64,000 bases of DNA from Pseudogemmobacter bohemicus (GTDB taxonomy: Bacteria > Pseudomonadota > Alphaproteobacteria > Rhodobacterales > Rhodobacteraceae): the NCBI RefSeq assembly GCF_003290025.1, contig NZ_QNHG01000002.1, forward strand, positions 446,941-510,940. Direction: 5' to 3'. The stretch's first letter is position 1; each line of letters begins with the position of its first letter. Below are positions 27,007 through 36,202 of the stretch, piece by piece. Below the pieces are notes generated by a model that saw only the letters and a list, made by a program, of their open reading frames with translations, had not been told where the DNA came from and ran no database searches. The translations under genes were made by a program, and so were the position numbers.

Positions 27007-27909
27007 CTATTTCAGCCCGGTGCCGGCAATGCCCTGGATGAAGGCGCGTTGCAGGAAGAAGAAGAGCAGCGCCATCGGCAAGGTGCCAAGAACCGCAATC
27101 GCCATCACCTGATCCCATGCGGTGCCATAGCCCGACATGAAAAGCGAAATCCCAAGCGGCAGCGTGCGCAGCGCGTCATCGGTGATGATGACCAGCGGCC
27201 AGATGTACAGATCCCAGGCCTCACGGAAGGTGAAGATCGCCAGCGCCACCAGCGCGGGTTTGCACAAAGGCATGACGATCATCCAGAAAATCCGCAGCTC
27301 TGACGCACCGTCGATCCGCGCGGCCTCGATCACATCGGTGGGGATGCTGAGCATATATTGCCGCATCAGGAAGACACCGAAACCCTCGACCAGGAAAGGC
27401 ACCACCAGCCCCTGATAGCTGTTGGTCCAGCCGAAAGAGTTCACGATCAGGAACAGCGGCACCATGGTGATTTCAAGCGGCAGCATCATGGTCGAGAGGA
27501 TCAGCATGAAAGAGAGATGCCGGCCGCGGAAACGGAACTTGGTCAGGCTATAGGCGGCAAGCGAGCAGAAGAGCAGATTGCCCAGCGTGATCAGCACCGC
27601 CACCACACTGCTGTTGAAGAAGTAGCGCCCGAAATTCTGCGCGCCCCAGGCCTCGGGATATGAGGCCCAGTTGATCGGGTTCGGGATCCATTGCACCGGA
27701 TTGGCGAACATCTGATCCGGCATCCGCAGCGAGGAGGACAGCATCCAGTAGAACGGCAGCAAAGCCACCACCGCCACCAGCAAAAGGACTGCCAGCACCA
27801 GAAGGTTGCCCTTGCGCAGAGCCTCTCCTTCCGCCCGGGCGGCAATCAGCCTGCGCAGACGGCCTGGTTTGCCATTGGAAACAGGGGCTGAAACATCGCT
27901 GGGCATCAC
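27007..27909 (-). CDS. Carbohydrate ABC transporter permease (MalG type)
   Basis: A 300-residue inner-membrane permease of the CUT1 family with six predicted helices. The EAA loop that docks the ATPase reads EAARIDGASELRIFWMIVMPLCKPAL, near residue 190. The N-terminus is cytoplasmic and basic (RLRRLIAARAEG). Its start overlaps the MalF-type permease stop by four bases, so the two are translated together. No ATPase lies on this strand; the MsmK/UgpC-like ATPase at 35074 is the likely partner. About 160 bases separate it from the dehydrogenase gene. Confidence 0.9.
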   Translation of the reverse strand: MMPSDVSAPVSNGKPGRLRRLIAARAEGEALRKGNLLVLAVLLLVAVVALLPFYWMLSSSLRMPDQMFANPVQWIPNPINWASYPEAWGAQNFGRYFFNSSVVAVLITLGNLLFCSLAAYSLTKFRFRGRHLSFMLILSTMMLPLEITMVPLFLIVNSFGWTNSYQGLVVPFLVEGFGVFLMRQYMLSIPTDVIEAARIDGASELRIFWMIVMPLCKPALVALAIFTFREAWDLYIWPLVIITDDALRTLPLGISLFMSGYGTAWDQVMAIAVLGTLPMALLFFFLQRAFIQGIAGTGLK

Positions 27910-28856
27910 TGCTCCTCCTTGCGTGTGAACAGACGGACCTGGATGAAGGCGAAGGCCATCAGGATGGCGAACATCACCACGCTCATCGCCGAGGCTTTGC
28001 CCATGTCGAAGAACTCGAACGCGGTCTGGTAGATAAAGAGCGGCAACACGCGGGTCGCATCACCCGGGCCGCCGCCGGTCATAATCATCGGCACCGCAAA
28101 GACCTTCATCGCGACGATCACATTCATCACCACGACCAGCAGCATGGTCGGCTTCAGCAGCGGCAGCGTGATATAGCGGAAGGTGGCCCAGCTGCCGGCG
28201 CCGTCGATCTTCGCGGCGTCATAATAGTCGCGCGGAATTGCCTGTAGCCCGGCAAGAAAGATCACCATGTAATAGGGAACCGCCCGCCAGATGCCGATCA
28301 TGATCACCGACCACAGCGCGGTGGAGCTGGAGCGCAACCACGGCACCGGATCAATGCCGACCCAGCCTAGGATCGTATTCATCACCCCGTCCTGCTGATA
28401 CATGAAGGTCCAGACCACGGCCATGACCACAGCCGGCATCACCACCGGCATGAAGATCGCCGAGCGCAGGAAATTGCGCGCCAGCAGCGCCCGGTTGAAC
28501 AGGATCGCCAGCCCCAGCGAGAGCGGGATCACCGGGATCACGCTGCAGCTGACATAGATCAGCGAGACCTGCACCGATTTCAGAAAAAGCGGATCCTGGG
28601 TCAGGTCGATGAAATTCTGCAAGCCGACCCAACGCGGCGGGCTGATCAGGTCATAATCGGTGAAGGAGAGGTAAAAGGCCTCCAGCATCGGCAGGAAGCG
28701 GAAAATGGCCAGGATCAGCAATGCGGGCAACAAAATGGCCCAGGCAAAGGCGGTCTGTTTGCTGCCGGGCGTAAGCCATGGGCGGCGCCCCGGGGTTTTT
28801 GGCCCCGAACTGGCAGGCCCCGGTCTCGCAGACCTTGAGGAACTGACGGGTGACAT
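27906..28856 (-). CDS. Carbohydrate ABC transporter permease (MalF type)
   Basis: A 316-residue permease pairing with the MalG-type subunit. After a Pro/Ser-rich cytoplasmic lead (residues 1-34) comes the first helix, FAWAILLPALLILAIF, then the periplasmic NF-containing part WVGLQNFIDLTQDP, and the EAA-like loop YYDAAKIDGAGSWATFRYITLPLLKP. Six helices are apparent. The lead is longer than usual, so a later start is possible but no better site is visible. It is encoded about 100 bases after the binding-protein gene. Confidence 0.9.
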   Translation of the reverse strand: MSPVSSSRSARPGPASSGPKTPGRRPWLTPGSKQTAFAWAILLPALLILAIFRFLPMLEAFYLSFTDYDLISPPRWVGLQNFIDLTQDPLFLKSVQVSLIYVSCSVIPVIPLSLGLAILFNRALLARNFLRSAIFMPVVMPAVVMAVVWTFMYQQDGVMNTILGWVGIDPVPWLRSSSTALWSVIMIGIWRAVPYYMVIFLAGLQAIPRDYYDAAKIDGAGSWATFRYITLPLLKPTMLLVVVMNVIVAMKVFAVPMIMTGGGPGDATRVLPLFIYQTAFEFFDMGKASAMSVVMFAILMAFAFIQVRLFTRKEEQ

Positions 28857-28959
28857 GGTGATCCCCTCAGGCGCGCGCGGGCGCCGATATGTTTTCGGTG
28901 TGAGTCAGATGACGGCAAGAGGCCCGCTGCCAGGTCGGAGGCCGGCAGCGGGGCAGGGC

Positions 28960-30246
28960 TTATCTGATGGCGCGTTCAATCTCGCTTTGCGCCTGATCCA
29001 GCGAAGCCTGCGGATCGACATCGTCATAAACCGTACGCTCGATCGCCCGGCCAATGGCCTGGCTGATCTCATTGGTGAATTCCGAACGGACATACCAGGA
29101 ACCGGTTTCGATATCCTTCATATGAACCGCGAAGAAGGGGAAGTTCTTCGCCACCTCGGTCTCGGCCACACCTTTGAGCGGCTGCAGGAAACCTACTTTG
29201 GCGATCCATTCTTCCGGCTTCGACAGCATGAAACGGATGAAATCCCAGGCCACAGCCTTCTCGGCATCCGGTTTGGACGAATTCACCGCCCACATGAAAC
29301 CATAGAGAATGGTGCGGGGGTTCTGCGGATCCAGCTGCGGATAGGAGACCACGGTGAAATCCTCACCGATGGCCGAGGCATGGATCTGCGGCGTGGCCCA
29401 GGGACCGGTGGTCCACATCGCGGTGCGGCCGTCAAGGAAATCCTGGTTCGGCGCCGAAGAGACATTCATCGTCGTGCGCGGATCGCCGGTCACCCGGGTC
29501 ACATCACGCCACAAAGTCAGCGCCTTGACCGCCGCCTCGCTGTTGGCGGCCACCGTCACGCCATCCTCGGCCAGCAGGCGCCCGCCAAACTGCTCGACCA
29601 GCGGCTGGAAGAGCTGCAATTCCCAACGCGGGCTGTGATAGGGGAAATCAAAGGCCTTCTGAACGGTGCGGCTGCCCTCGGTGATCTTCAGCTTCGGGCC
29701 AAGCGCGATCATGTCTTCCCAGGTCTTCGGCGCATCAGCGACCGGATCCAGACCTGCTGCCGCGAATTCCTTGTTATTGATGAAAAGGCTCATGGAATTG
29801 GCCTGGAAGGGCAGCGCATAGACCTTGCCGTCAAAGGTCGCGGCATCAAGGCCACCCGGCGTGTAAAGGTCCTGGATGCCCTGATAATCAGCGGTGCCGA
29901 ACACATCGAGGTTCAGCGGGTCCAGCAGGCCCTTGCTGTAATAAAGCCCGAAGAAAGAGGCGTCATTGTCAATGATATGCGGGCCGGTGCCGGTCGCCAG
30001 CGCGACGGTCAGCTTTTGATTGAGGTCCCCGGAGGAAACCACCACCGACTCGATCCGGATATTCGGATGCAGCCCCTGATAGGCAGCGATCAGCTCATTC
30101 ATATAGGCGGTCAGAGGCCCGAACTCATGCCACCAGATCTGGATGGTCATCGGCTCGGATGGAAATTCAAAAGCGCGCAATAGTCCCGGAACCGTAAGCA
30201 GCGTGGTTCCCGCCAGAGCACCAAACATCGTTCTGCGTGTAATCAT
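28960..30246 (-). CDS. Extracellular sugar-binding protein (CUT1, MalE-like)
   Basis: A 428-residue solute-binding protein, first gene of the transport arm. The N-terminus MITRRTMFGALAGTTLLTVPGLLRAF has paired arginines and may use the Tat route, unlike the two RbsB-like proteins here. The mature part has family landmarks: VTAL-like hinge stretches, NNKEFAAAGLDPVADAPKTWEDM, MWTTGPWATPQI and NSSKPDAEKAVAWDFIRFML. GGGAGGAAACGGTA precedes the ATG. A TTGGATACAA operator lies 89 bases upstream. The ligand is not readable; by context it is an aldose or derivative feeding gluconate metabolism. Confidence 0.9.
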   Translation of the reverse strand: MITRRTMFGALAGTTLLTVPGLLRAFEFPSEPMTIQIWWHEFGPLTAYMNELIAAYQGLHPNIRIESVVVSSGDLNQKLTVALATGTGPHIIDNDASFFGLYYSKGLLDPLNLDVFGTADYQGIQDLYTPGGLDAATFDGKVYALPFQANSMSLFINNKEFAAAGLDPVADAPKTWEDMIALGPKLKITEGSRTVQKAFDFPYHSPRWELQLFQPLVEQFGGRLLAEDGVTVAANSEAAVKALTLWRDVTRVTGDPRTTMNVSSAPNQDFLDGRTAMWTTGPWATPQIHASAIGEDFTVVSYPQLDPQNPRTILYGFMWAVNSSKPDAEKAVAWDFIRFMLSKPEEWIAKVGFLQPLKGVAETEVAKNFPFFAVHMKDIETGSWYVRSEFTNEISQAIGRAIERTVYDDVDPQASLDQAQSEIERAIR

Positions 30247-30334
30247 TACCGTTTCCTCCCTGAAACACCCATGCGCTCATCTGTCTGATGCCTTTTTGCT
30301 GCCTCTTTCGGGGCGGTGCAGATGAGCCGCAAGA

Positions 30335-30344
30335 TTGGATACAA
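30335..30344. promoter_or_regulatory. GntR-type operator TTGGATACAA upstream of the binding-protein operon
   Basis: Core TTG-GATA-CAA within ATTGGATACAAAAT. The same core recurs at 32023-32032 upstream of gnd. The TNG...CNA symmetry matches FadR-subfamily GntR sites, and a GntR/FCD regulator is encoded at 37054. Regulation by that protein is inferred. Confidence 0.65.
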
Positions 30345-30566
30345 AATACGCGGCAGTGAAAAGCTGTCAATCCTTCTATTGCCGCCCGGGTAGCTTCACA
30401 GGCCTGTCTCGAAGAGAGCGGTGAAGATTTGGCCAACAAATATCAATATTTTCAATGTAATACCATGAATCTGGCGCAACCCCTGCCCCGCAAAACAGCG
30501 CGGTGGCAGGGAGAGTCTCGGCGAAAAGCCTTCACAAAGTCTTGCGCCTCGCGGGATCTTTTCGGG

Positions 30567-31793
30567 TCAAAGCTGCTTCTGGCTCTCACCCGATGGCAGC
30601 CCGCCGCCGCCCGCGCGCAGCAGAATCACCGCAACGATCAGGCCGCAAAGTGCCGTGATCGCGCCGGTGAGGAAGACGCTGCCAAGGCCCGCCCGGTCGG
30701 CCAGCAGCCCGGCAAGCGGCCCGGTCAGCCCATAGGCGAGATCCTGAAAGGCCGAAAAGCCCCCCACGGCGGTTGCCCTCAGATGCGGCTGCACACGTCG
30801 CACCACCTCGCGGCCCATTGCGGGATAGACCATCGAAACGCCCAGCCCGGTCAGAAGCGCCCCGGTCAGGCCGGTCACCGGACCGGGCGCGACCCAGATG
30901 GTGAACTGCCCGACCGCCGCGACCGCCAGCGAGAAGATCGCGACCGGCAGGCCGCCGATCCGGTCCGGCAAGCCACCAAAGAACAGCCGGGCCGCGACAA
31001 AGCCGATGCCGAAAGCCGTCAGGCCGAGGCCCGCATGGCTCCAGCCCTGCGCCAGGAAATAGAGCGAGAAGAAAGTGCCGATCAGCGCGAAACCGACGCC
31101 CTGAAGGTAGACCACGATGCCGAAGGGCCAGATCTGCGCGATGATGCGCAAAAAGCCCGGGCGCGGGCTGGCCGGAGCCGGCGCGGTGGCGGGCAGCCTC
31201 CAGATCACGATCAGGCCAAGCATGGGCAGGATCGTCGCCAGCAGCATCGTCCCGGCAAAGCCGATATGGCTCAGGAGCAAAAGGCCGAACGGAGCCCCAA
31301 GCGCCAGGGCGCCGTAAATCGCCGCCCCGACCAGCGCGAGCACTTTGCCCGAACGGGAGGGGCCGACGATGCTGATCCCCCAGGCGATGATGCCGACCGC
31401 GACAAAGCTCTCGCCAAGGCCAAGCACGAACCGTCCCGCCAGCAGGATCACACAGGCCAGCCAGGGGTTCAGGCCGGGCAGACCGACAAACAGCGAAGCG
31501 GTCGCGCCGGAAATGTAGAGGATCAGCCCGCGCATGACCGCAGCCTTCGGCCCGCGCCGGTCCGACATCAGGCCCGCCGGCCCGCGCATCAGGAAGGTCG
31601 CGATAAAGGCGATGCCGACGGCCAGCCCGGCCAGGCTGTTGCCCAGCCCGAGCTGTCCGCTGACAAAGACCGGTACTGCCGGCAATGACAGGCCGATACA
31701 GAGATATGAGACGAAAAGAATGGCCGCGAGAATCAGCAATCTGATCTGATCGTGCCGCTCTGTCCGGGTTGGGGATGGGGATGAAAGCGCCAT
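30567..31793 (-). CDS. Major facilitator superfamily transporter (YhhS/arabinose-efflux-like)
   Basis: A 408-residue MFS protein with about twelve helices. The loop 2-3 motif A variant is RGPAGLMSDRRGPKAA, and a corresponding FFGGLPDRIGG repeat occurs in the second half, as expected for the duplicated fold. The start is MALSSP at 31793, preceded by CAGGAGAGCTTT; the longer frame upstream is not family-like. It is divergent from gnd, with the GATA-centred operator between, so it may belong to the same regulon. The substrate, and import versus efflux, cannot be told from sequence. Confidence 0.85.
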   Translation of the reverse strand: MALSSPSPTRTERHDQIRLLILAAILFVSYLCIGLSLPAVPVFVSGQLGLGNSLAGLAVGIAFIATFLMRGPAGLMSDRRGPKAAVMRGLILYISGATASLFVGLPGLNPWLACVILLAGRFVLGLGESFVAVGIIAWGISIVGPSRSGKVLALVGAAIYGALALGAPFGLLLLSHIGFAGTMLLATILPMLGLIVIWRLPATAPAPASPRPGFLRIIAQIWPFGIVVYLQGVGFALIGTFFSLYFLAQGWSHAGLGLTAFGIGFVAARLFFGGLPDRIGGLPVAIFSLAVAAVGQFTIWVAPGPVTGLTGALLTGLGVSMVYPAMGREVVRRVQPHLRATAVGGFSAFQDLAYGLTGPLAGLLADRAGLGSVFLTGAITALCGLIVAVILLRAGGGGLPSGESQKQL

Positions 31794-32019
31794 AAAGCTC
31801 TCCTGTTTTCCCCGGCAGCGCCACATGCAAAGCACTCCGATCACCGGGGATCGTTGAGTGCGTTGAATGACGGTAACGCTTACGGCCCATATGGGCAGGC
31901 GATTGCTAACAACCCGCCTGGGGCGCTGTCAACCCTGCCGCCTCGGTCGCAAGTAACCCGAAGAATGGCCCGGTTTTCACGGCGACAGGTTGGGGCTTGC
32001 GCGAGATTTTAAACTGTGG

Positions 32020-32035
32020 ATATTGGATACAATAT
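32020..32035. promoter_or_regulatory. GntR-type operator upstream of the gnd operon
   Basis: Perfect inverted repeat ATATTG-GATA-CAATAT (6-bp arms), 34 bases before the gnd start and containing the same TTGGATACAA core as the site at 30335. Its position could control both gnd and the divergent MFS gene. Confidence 0.75.
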
Positions 32036-32068
32036 GGCGACCAAAGTCGACGCCATGGGAGGAATCAC

Positions 32069-33469
32069 TTGCAACGCACTGATTTGGGACTGATCGGTCT
32101 CGGAACGATGGGGGCTGCGCTCGCGCTGAACTTCGCCGGGAAGGGCTACCGGATCGCGGTGGCCAACCGCACGCCAGGGGTGGCGGCGCGCTTTGCCGCA
32201 GAGGCCGGAGCGCTGGCCGGAAATATCGTGCCCGCCGGGGGTCTTGCCGCGCTTGTGGCCGCCGTTACGCCGCCGCGTACGATCATTTTGATGGTTCCTG
32301 CCGGACAGGCGGTGGACGATCAGATCGCGGCACTCCGCCCGCTGCTGGGCAAGGATGATCTGATCATTGACGCCGGAAATGCGCATTTCCGCGACACCGA
32401 GCGCCGGATCGCCGACAACCCGGACCTTCTCTTTATGGGGATCGGCGTTTCGGGTGGCGAGGAAGGCGCGCGTCACGGCCCCGCCATCATGGGCGGTGGC
32501 GCGCAATCGGCCTGGAACCGGGTTGGTCCGATGCTTGAGGCAATTGCCGCCAGGCATCAGGGCACGCCCTGCGCGGCCCTGATGGGGCCGGGCGGGGCCG
32601 GGCATTTCGTCAAGATGGTGCATAATGGCATCGAATATGCCGATATGCAGATGATTGCCGAGATTTACGGGCTGATGCGCGACGGTATGGCGATGGGCGC
32701 CGCCGATATCGGCGCCGTTTTCCAGCGCTGGAACGAGGGGCCACTGAAAAGCTACCTGGTCGAGATTGCTGCAGCGGTTGCGCTTGCCACCGATCCCGAA
32801 ACCGGCCGCCCGATGCTGGATGTCATCCTCGATATTGCCGGACAGAAGGGCACCGGGCGCTGGACCGCGATCGAAGCCCAGACCCTCGCAACGCCGGTGC
32901 CGGTGATCGAGGCCGCCGTCATGGCGCGCAACCTCTCGGGCGCAACGGCCCTGCGCAGTGCAGGGGTGCAAAAATTCCCGGCGGCGCAATCGGGTATCAC
33001 GCTCTCCGTCGAAGATCTGGAGGATGCGCTGATCGCCGGCAAAATCCTTTGCTATGCGCAGGGCTTTGACATGCTTGCCGCCGCATCGGCAGCGTCGGGC
33101 TGGACGCTGTCGCTGCCGGAATGCGCCCGGGTCTGGCGCGCGGGCTGCATCATCCGCTCCGAAATGCTTGATCACATGGCCGAGGCGCTGACCCTTGATC
33201 CGGACAGCAATCTTGCTGTGTCGGAGACTTTCAGCGCCCTCTTGCGCAAACATGAGCGCGGCCTGCGCCAGGTGGTATCGGCCGCCGTTGCGGGCGGCCA
33301 TGGGGTTCCCGCCCTCGCGGCGGCAATCTCCTGGTTCGATCTGATCCGCGCGCCCCGCGGCACGGCGAACATGCTCCAGGCCCAGCGGGACTTTTTCGGC
33401 GCTCATGGTTTTGAGCGCATAGATGGGCTGCCGTTGCATCATGGCCCCTGGGCCGCAGCGGCACCCTGA
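32069..33469 (+). CDS. gnd: 6-phosphogluconate dehydrogenase (decarboxylating)
   Basis: A 466-residue enzyme converting 6-phosphogluconate and NADP+ to ribulose 5-phosphate, CO2 and NADPH. Motifs: GLGTMG (residues 10-15) with NRT after strand 2, suggesting NADP+; GVSGGEEGARHGPAIM; the catalytic Lys in HFVKMVHNGIEYADMQ; GQKGTGRWT; and FFGAHGFERID near the C-terminus. The start is TTG at 32069, six bases after GGGAGG; the nearby ATG at 32055 is out of frame. First gene of the plus-strand catabolic arm, it is followed by a GarR-like reductase and gluconokinase, and preceded by a GntR-type operator. Confidence 0.93.
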   Translation: MQRTDLGLIGLGTMGAALALNFAGKGYRIAVANRTPGVAARFAAEAGALAGNIVPAGGLAALVAAVTPPRTIILMVPAGQAVDDQIAALRPLLGKDDLIIDAGNAHFRDTERRIADNPDLLFMGIGVSGGEEGARHGPAIMGGGAQSAWNRVGPMLEAIAARHQGTPCAALMGPGGAGHFVKMVHNGIEYADMQMIAEIYGLMRDGMAMGAADIGAVFQRWNEGPLKSYLVEIAAAVALATDPETGRPMLDVILDIAGQKGTGRWTAIEAQTLATPVPVIEAAVMARNLSGATALRSAGVQKFPAAQSGITLSVEDLEDALIAGKILCYAQGFDMLAAASAASGWTLSLPECARVWRAGCIIRSEMLDHMAEALTLDPDSNLAVSETFSALLRKHERGLRQVVSAAVAGGHGVPALAAAISWFDLIRAPRGTANMLQAQRDFFGAHGFERIDGLPLHHGPWAAAAP

Positions 33470-33576
33470 GGCGTCCGGCAGGTCGGTCGGTCTTTGTGCA
33501 GTAACGAGTGCTTTTCGCCCAGGTCCGGTCGTCACCCGAAACGACCGGGCCGGGGCGGGATTTCAGGATTGGGACA

Positions 33577-34476
33577 ATGGACAGACAATGTATCGCCTTT
33601 CTCGGACTGGGGCTGATGGGGTCGCGCATGGCGCGGCGTCTGATTGATGCGGGCCTGGCGCCTGTGTTGTGGAACCGCAGCCCTGAAAAGCTTGCGCCCT
33701 TCGCGGGGCTGGCGACTGAACTGGCTGCCACCGCGCCCGAAGCGGCGCGACAGGCTGACATCATCATCCTGATGACCGATCGCCCCGAAACCGTTGAGGC
33801 GTTGCTTTTTGGTCCGGGGCGGGATGCTCTGATCCATGTCCTGAAACCGGGGGCGCTGGTGATCGATATGAGCAGCAACAATCCCGATTTTGCCCGCAGC
33901 TGCGCCCGCAGGCTGGCGGCAAATGGCATGCGCTTTCTGGATGCGCCGGTCTCAGGCGGCACCGATGGTGCGGCGCGCGGCACGCTTGCGATCATGGCGG
34001 GCGGTGCCGCAGCCGATTTTGCCGAGGCCGAACCCATCTTCTCGGCTCTGGGAAATCCGGTCCATGTCGGCGGCAGCGGCGCGGGTCAGCTGGTCAAGCT
34101 GGCCAATCAGATCATCGTCGCCGTAACAATTGGCGCCGTGGCCGAAGCGACGGTGCTGGCCCGCGCGGGCGGCGCCGACCCCGCCGCTTTGCGCCAGGCG
34201 CTGGCCGGGGGCTTTGCTGACAGCCGCATTCTGCAACTCCATGGCGGTCGCATGGTCTCGCGCGATTTCCGGCCCGGGGGCTCGGTCGACAATCAGATCA
34301 AGGATCTGGACGCGGCCTCCGGCGTGGCAGCTGCTGCCGGCGTCACGCTTCCTTTGCTGCAAGCGGTGCGCAGCGCCTTCACCGACCTCGCCAGCCAGGG
34401 GGATGGCGACAAGGATCACAGCGCCCTGATCCTGTGGCTGGAACGGCTTAATCTGCCATTGCAGGCCGCCCAATGA
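33577..34476 (+). CDS. NAD(P)-dependent beta-hydroxyacid dehydrogenase (GarR/3-hydroxyisobutyrate dehydrogenase family)
   Basis: A 299-residue two-domain oxidoreductase. Motifs: FLGLGLMGSRMA at the N-terminal Rossmann fold, FLDAPVSGGTDGAARGTLAIM in the substrate-binding region, and GQLVKLANQIIVAV with the catalytic Lys near residue 170. The family includes tartronate semialdehyde reductase (GarR), 3-hydroxyisobutyrate and related dehydrogenases. With a hydroxypyruvate isomerase-like gene nearby, tartronate semialdehyde/glycerate metabolism is attractive but unproven. Its stop overlaps the gluconokinase start by four bases. Confidence 0.87.
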   Translation: MDRQCIAFLGLGLMGSRMARRLIDAGLAPVLWNRSPEKLAPFAGLATELAATAPEAARQADIIILMTDRPETVEALLFGPGRDALIHVLKPGALVIDMSSNNPDFARSCARRLAANGMRFLDAPVSGGTDGAARGTLAIMAGGAAADFAEAEPIFSALGNPVHVGGSGAGQLVKLANQIIVAVTIGAVAEATVLARAGGADPAALRQALAGGFADSRILQLHGGRMVSRDFRPGGSVDNQIKDLDAASGVAAAAGVTLPLLQAVRSAFTDLASQGDGDKDHSALILWLERLNLPLQAAQ

Positions 34477-34997
34477 GGAATGCTCAGACCCGTCTCGTTG
34501 TCATGGGTGTGGCCGGTTCGGGGAAATCAACCCTTGGCCAAGAGATTGCCGACCGGCTTGATCTGGTCTTCATTGAGGGCGACGACCTGCATCCGGCAGC
34601 GAATATCCGGAAAATGGCCACCGGGATCCCTCTTGATGACGCAGATCGCCTGCCCTGGCTTGATGCGGTTGGAAAGGCGCTCCGCGCGCCCGGCCCGGGG
34701 GCGGTGGCCTCCTGCTCGGCGCTGCGCCGTAAGTACCGGGATCATTTGCGTCAGGTCGCCGGGCCGGATCTGGCCTTCCTTTACCTGTCAGGCGCGCCAG
34801 AGCTGCTCACCCGCCGTCTGGAGGATCGCAAAGGGCATTTCATGGGGGCCGCCATGCTTGAAAGCCAGCTTGCAACGCTGGAGCCGCCGACCGGCGAACC
34901 CGGCGTTCTGGAGCAGAATATTAACCTGCCGGTGTCTGCAATTCTGGAGCGGTCCCTCGCCTGGCTGAAAGAAAGGGCGTGGCGCTACGGCTTCTGA
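34473..34997 (+). CDS. gntK: Gluconokinase
   Basis: A 174-residue P-loop kinase phosphorylating D-gluconate to 6-phosphogluconate. Walker A is GVAGSGKST (residues 12-20), followed by [24 protein letters not shown], a gluconokinase-specific stretch, then the [11 protein letters not shown] motif and [19 protein letters not shown], the lid region typical of GntK. The length fits the GntK/IdnK family. It links the lactonase product to the 6-phosphogluconate dehydrogenase encoded two genes upstream. Start codon overlap with the preceding gene implies coupling. Confidence 0.93.
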   Translation: MRNAQTRLVVMGVAGSGKSTLGQEIADRLDLVFIEGDDLHPAANIRKMATGIPLDDADRLPWLDAVGKALRAPGPGAVASCSALRRKYRDHLRQVAGPDLAFLYLSGAPELLTRRLEDRKGHFMGAAMLESQLATLEPPTGEPGVLEQNINLPVSAILERSLAWLKERAWRYGF

Positions 34998-35073
34998 AAC
35001 CAGAGCGGGCATAAGCGGTCATTGCGCGCGACGCTTCGATCCGGCGCGAAACGAAGAGTGGGAGAGAGTAAAG

Positions 35074-36165
35074 ATGGCATCGGTCACGATACGGAATGTG
35101 AAGAAATCCTATGGCGCGGTGAATGTGGTTCATGGCGTGAATATCGACATTCGCGACGGGGAGTTCATGGTCCTTGTCGGGCCGTCCGGCTGCGGCAAAA
35201 GCACTACGATGCGTATGGTGGCCGGGCTGGAGACAATCACCTCGGGAGAGATCCTGATCGGCGACCGGGTGGTGAATGACCTCGCGCCGAAAGACCGCGA
35301 TATCGCGATGGTTTTCCAGAATTACGCGCTCTATCCCCATATGACGGTCTTCGACAATATGGCCTTCGGGCTGAAAATGGCGAAGGTCGGCAAAGCGGAA
35401 ATTGACCGCCGCGTGCGCGATGCCGCCGGTATCCTGAACCTTGCCAGCTATCTGGATCGCAAACCCGGCCAGCTTTCGGGCGGACAGCGCCAGCGGGTCG
35501 CGCTTGGCCGCGCGCTGGTGCGAAACCCGCAGGTCTTCCTGTTTGACGAGCCACTGTCGAACCTTGACGCCAAGCTGCGCGGCCAGATGCGGGTCGAGAT
35601 CAAAAAGCTGCAATCGCGGCTGGGCACCACCTCGATCTATGTGACCCATGATCAGGTCGAGGCGATGACGCTTGGTGACCGTGTCGTGGTGATGCGCGAT
35701 GGTTATGTACAGCAGATCGGCACCCCGCTGGAGCTGTATCACAAGCCGGTCAACCGCTTTGTCGCTGGCTTCCTCGGCTCTCCGTCGATGAATTTCGTCG
35801 AGACGGAGCTGGTCGATGAGGCAGGCGAACTGGTGGCAAAGGCCGAGGGCTTCCGCCTCGCTCTGCCAAAGGAAGCCGCAGAGAAGCTGAAGGCGCGCAA
35901 GCTGCGCCATGTGGTGATCGGGATCCGCCCCGAGGATCTGCTGGTGATTGGGGAGGGAGCGCCGGGCGAACCCGTCGTCACCGCCCAGGTCGAGGTGGTC
36001 GAGCATCTGGGTGCCGATGTGCTGCTGGATGTGAAGGCGGGCGTCTGCCAGCTTGCCGCCACCGTTGAGCCCACTGTTTCGGCCCGGATCGGCGACACCA
36101 TCCGCTTTGGTGTCAATGCCGGGCAACTGCATTACTTCGATCCGGAAGATGATGTCGCGATCTGA
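35074..36165 (+). CDS. Sugar ABC transporter ATPase (UgpC/MalK/MsmK-like)
   Basis: A 363-residue CUT1 ATPase. Walker A is [10 protein letters not shown] (residues 38-47), the signature [19 protein letters not shown], Walker [13 protein letters not shown], and the switch His in [16 protein letters not shown] regulatory region occupies the last 120 residues. GGGAGAGAG sits six bases before the ATG. It is the only ATPase suited to the MalFG-type permeases and binding protein encoded at 27.0-30.2 kb on the other strand, so the transporter is split between divergent operons. Such ATPases can serve several importers. Confidence 0.92.
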   Translation: MASVTIRNVKKSYGAVNVVHGVNIDIRDGEFMVLVGPSGCGKSTTMRMVAGLETITSGEILIGDRVVNDLAPKDRDIAMVFQNYALYPHMTVFDNMAFGLKMAKVGKAEIDRRVRDAAGILNLASYLDRKPGQLSGGQRQRVALGRALVRNPQVFLFDEPLSNLDAKLRGQMRVEIKKLQSRLGTTSIYVTHDQVEAMTLGDRVVVMRDGYVQQIGTPLELYHKPVNRFVAGFLGSPSMNFVETELVDEAGELVAKAEGFRLALPKEAAEKLKARKLRHVVIGIRPEDLLVIGEGAPGEPVVTAQVEVVEHLGADVLLDVKAGVCQLAATVEPTVSARIGDTIRFGVNAGQLHYFDPEDDVAI

Positions 36166-36202
36166 GCCGCCGCCCCCTGTCCGTCTGTAAGAGAGTATTG
36201 AT

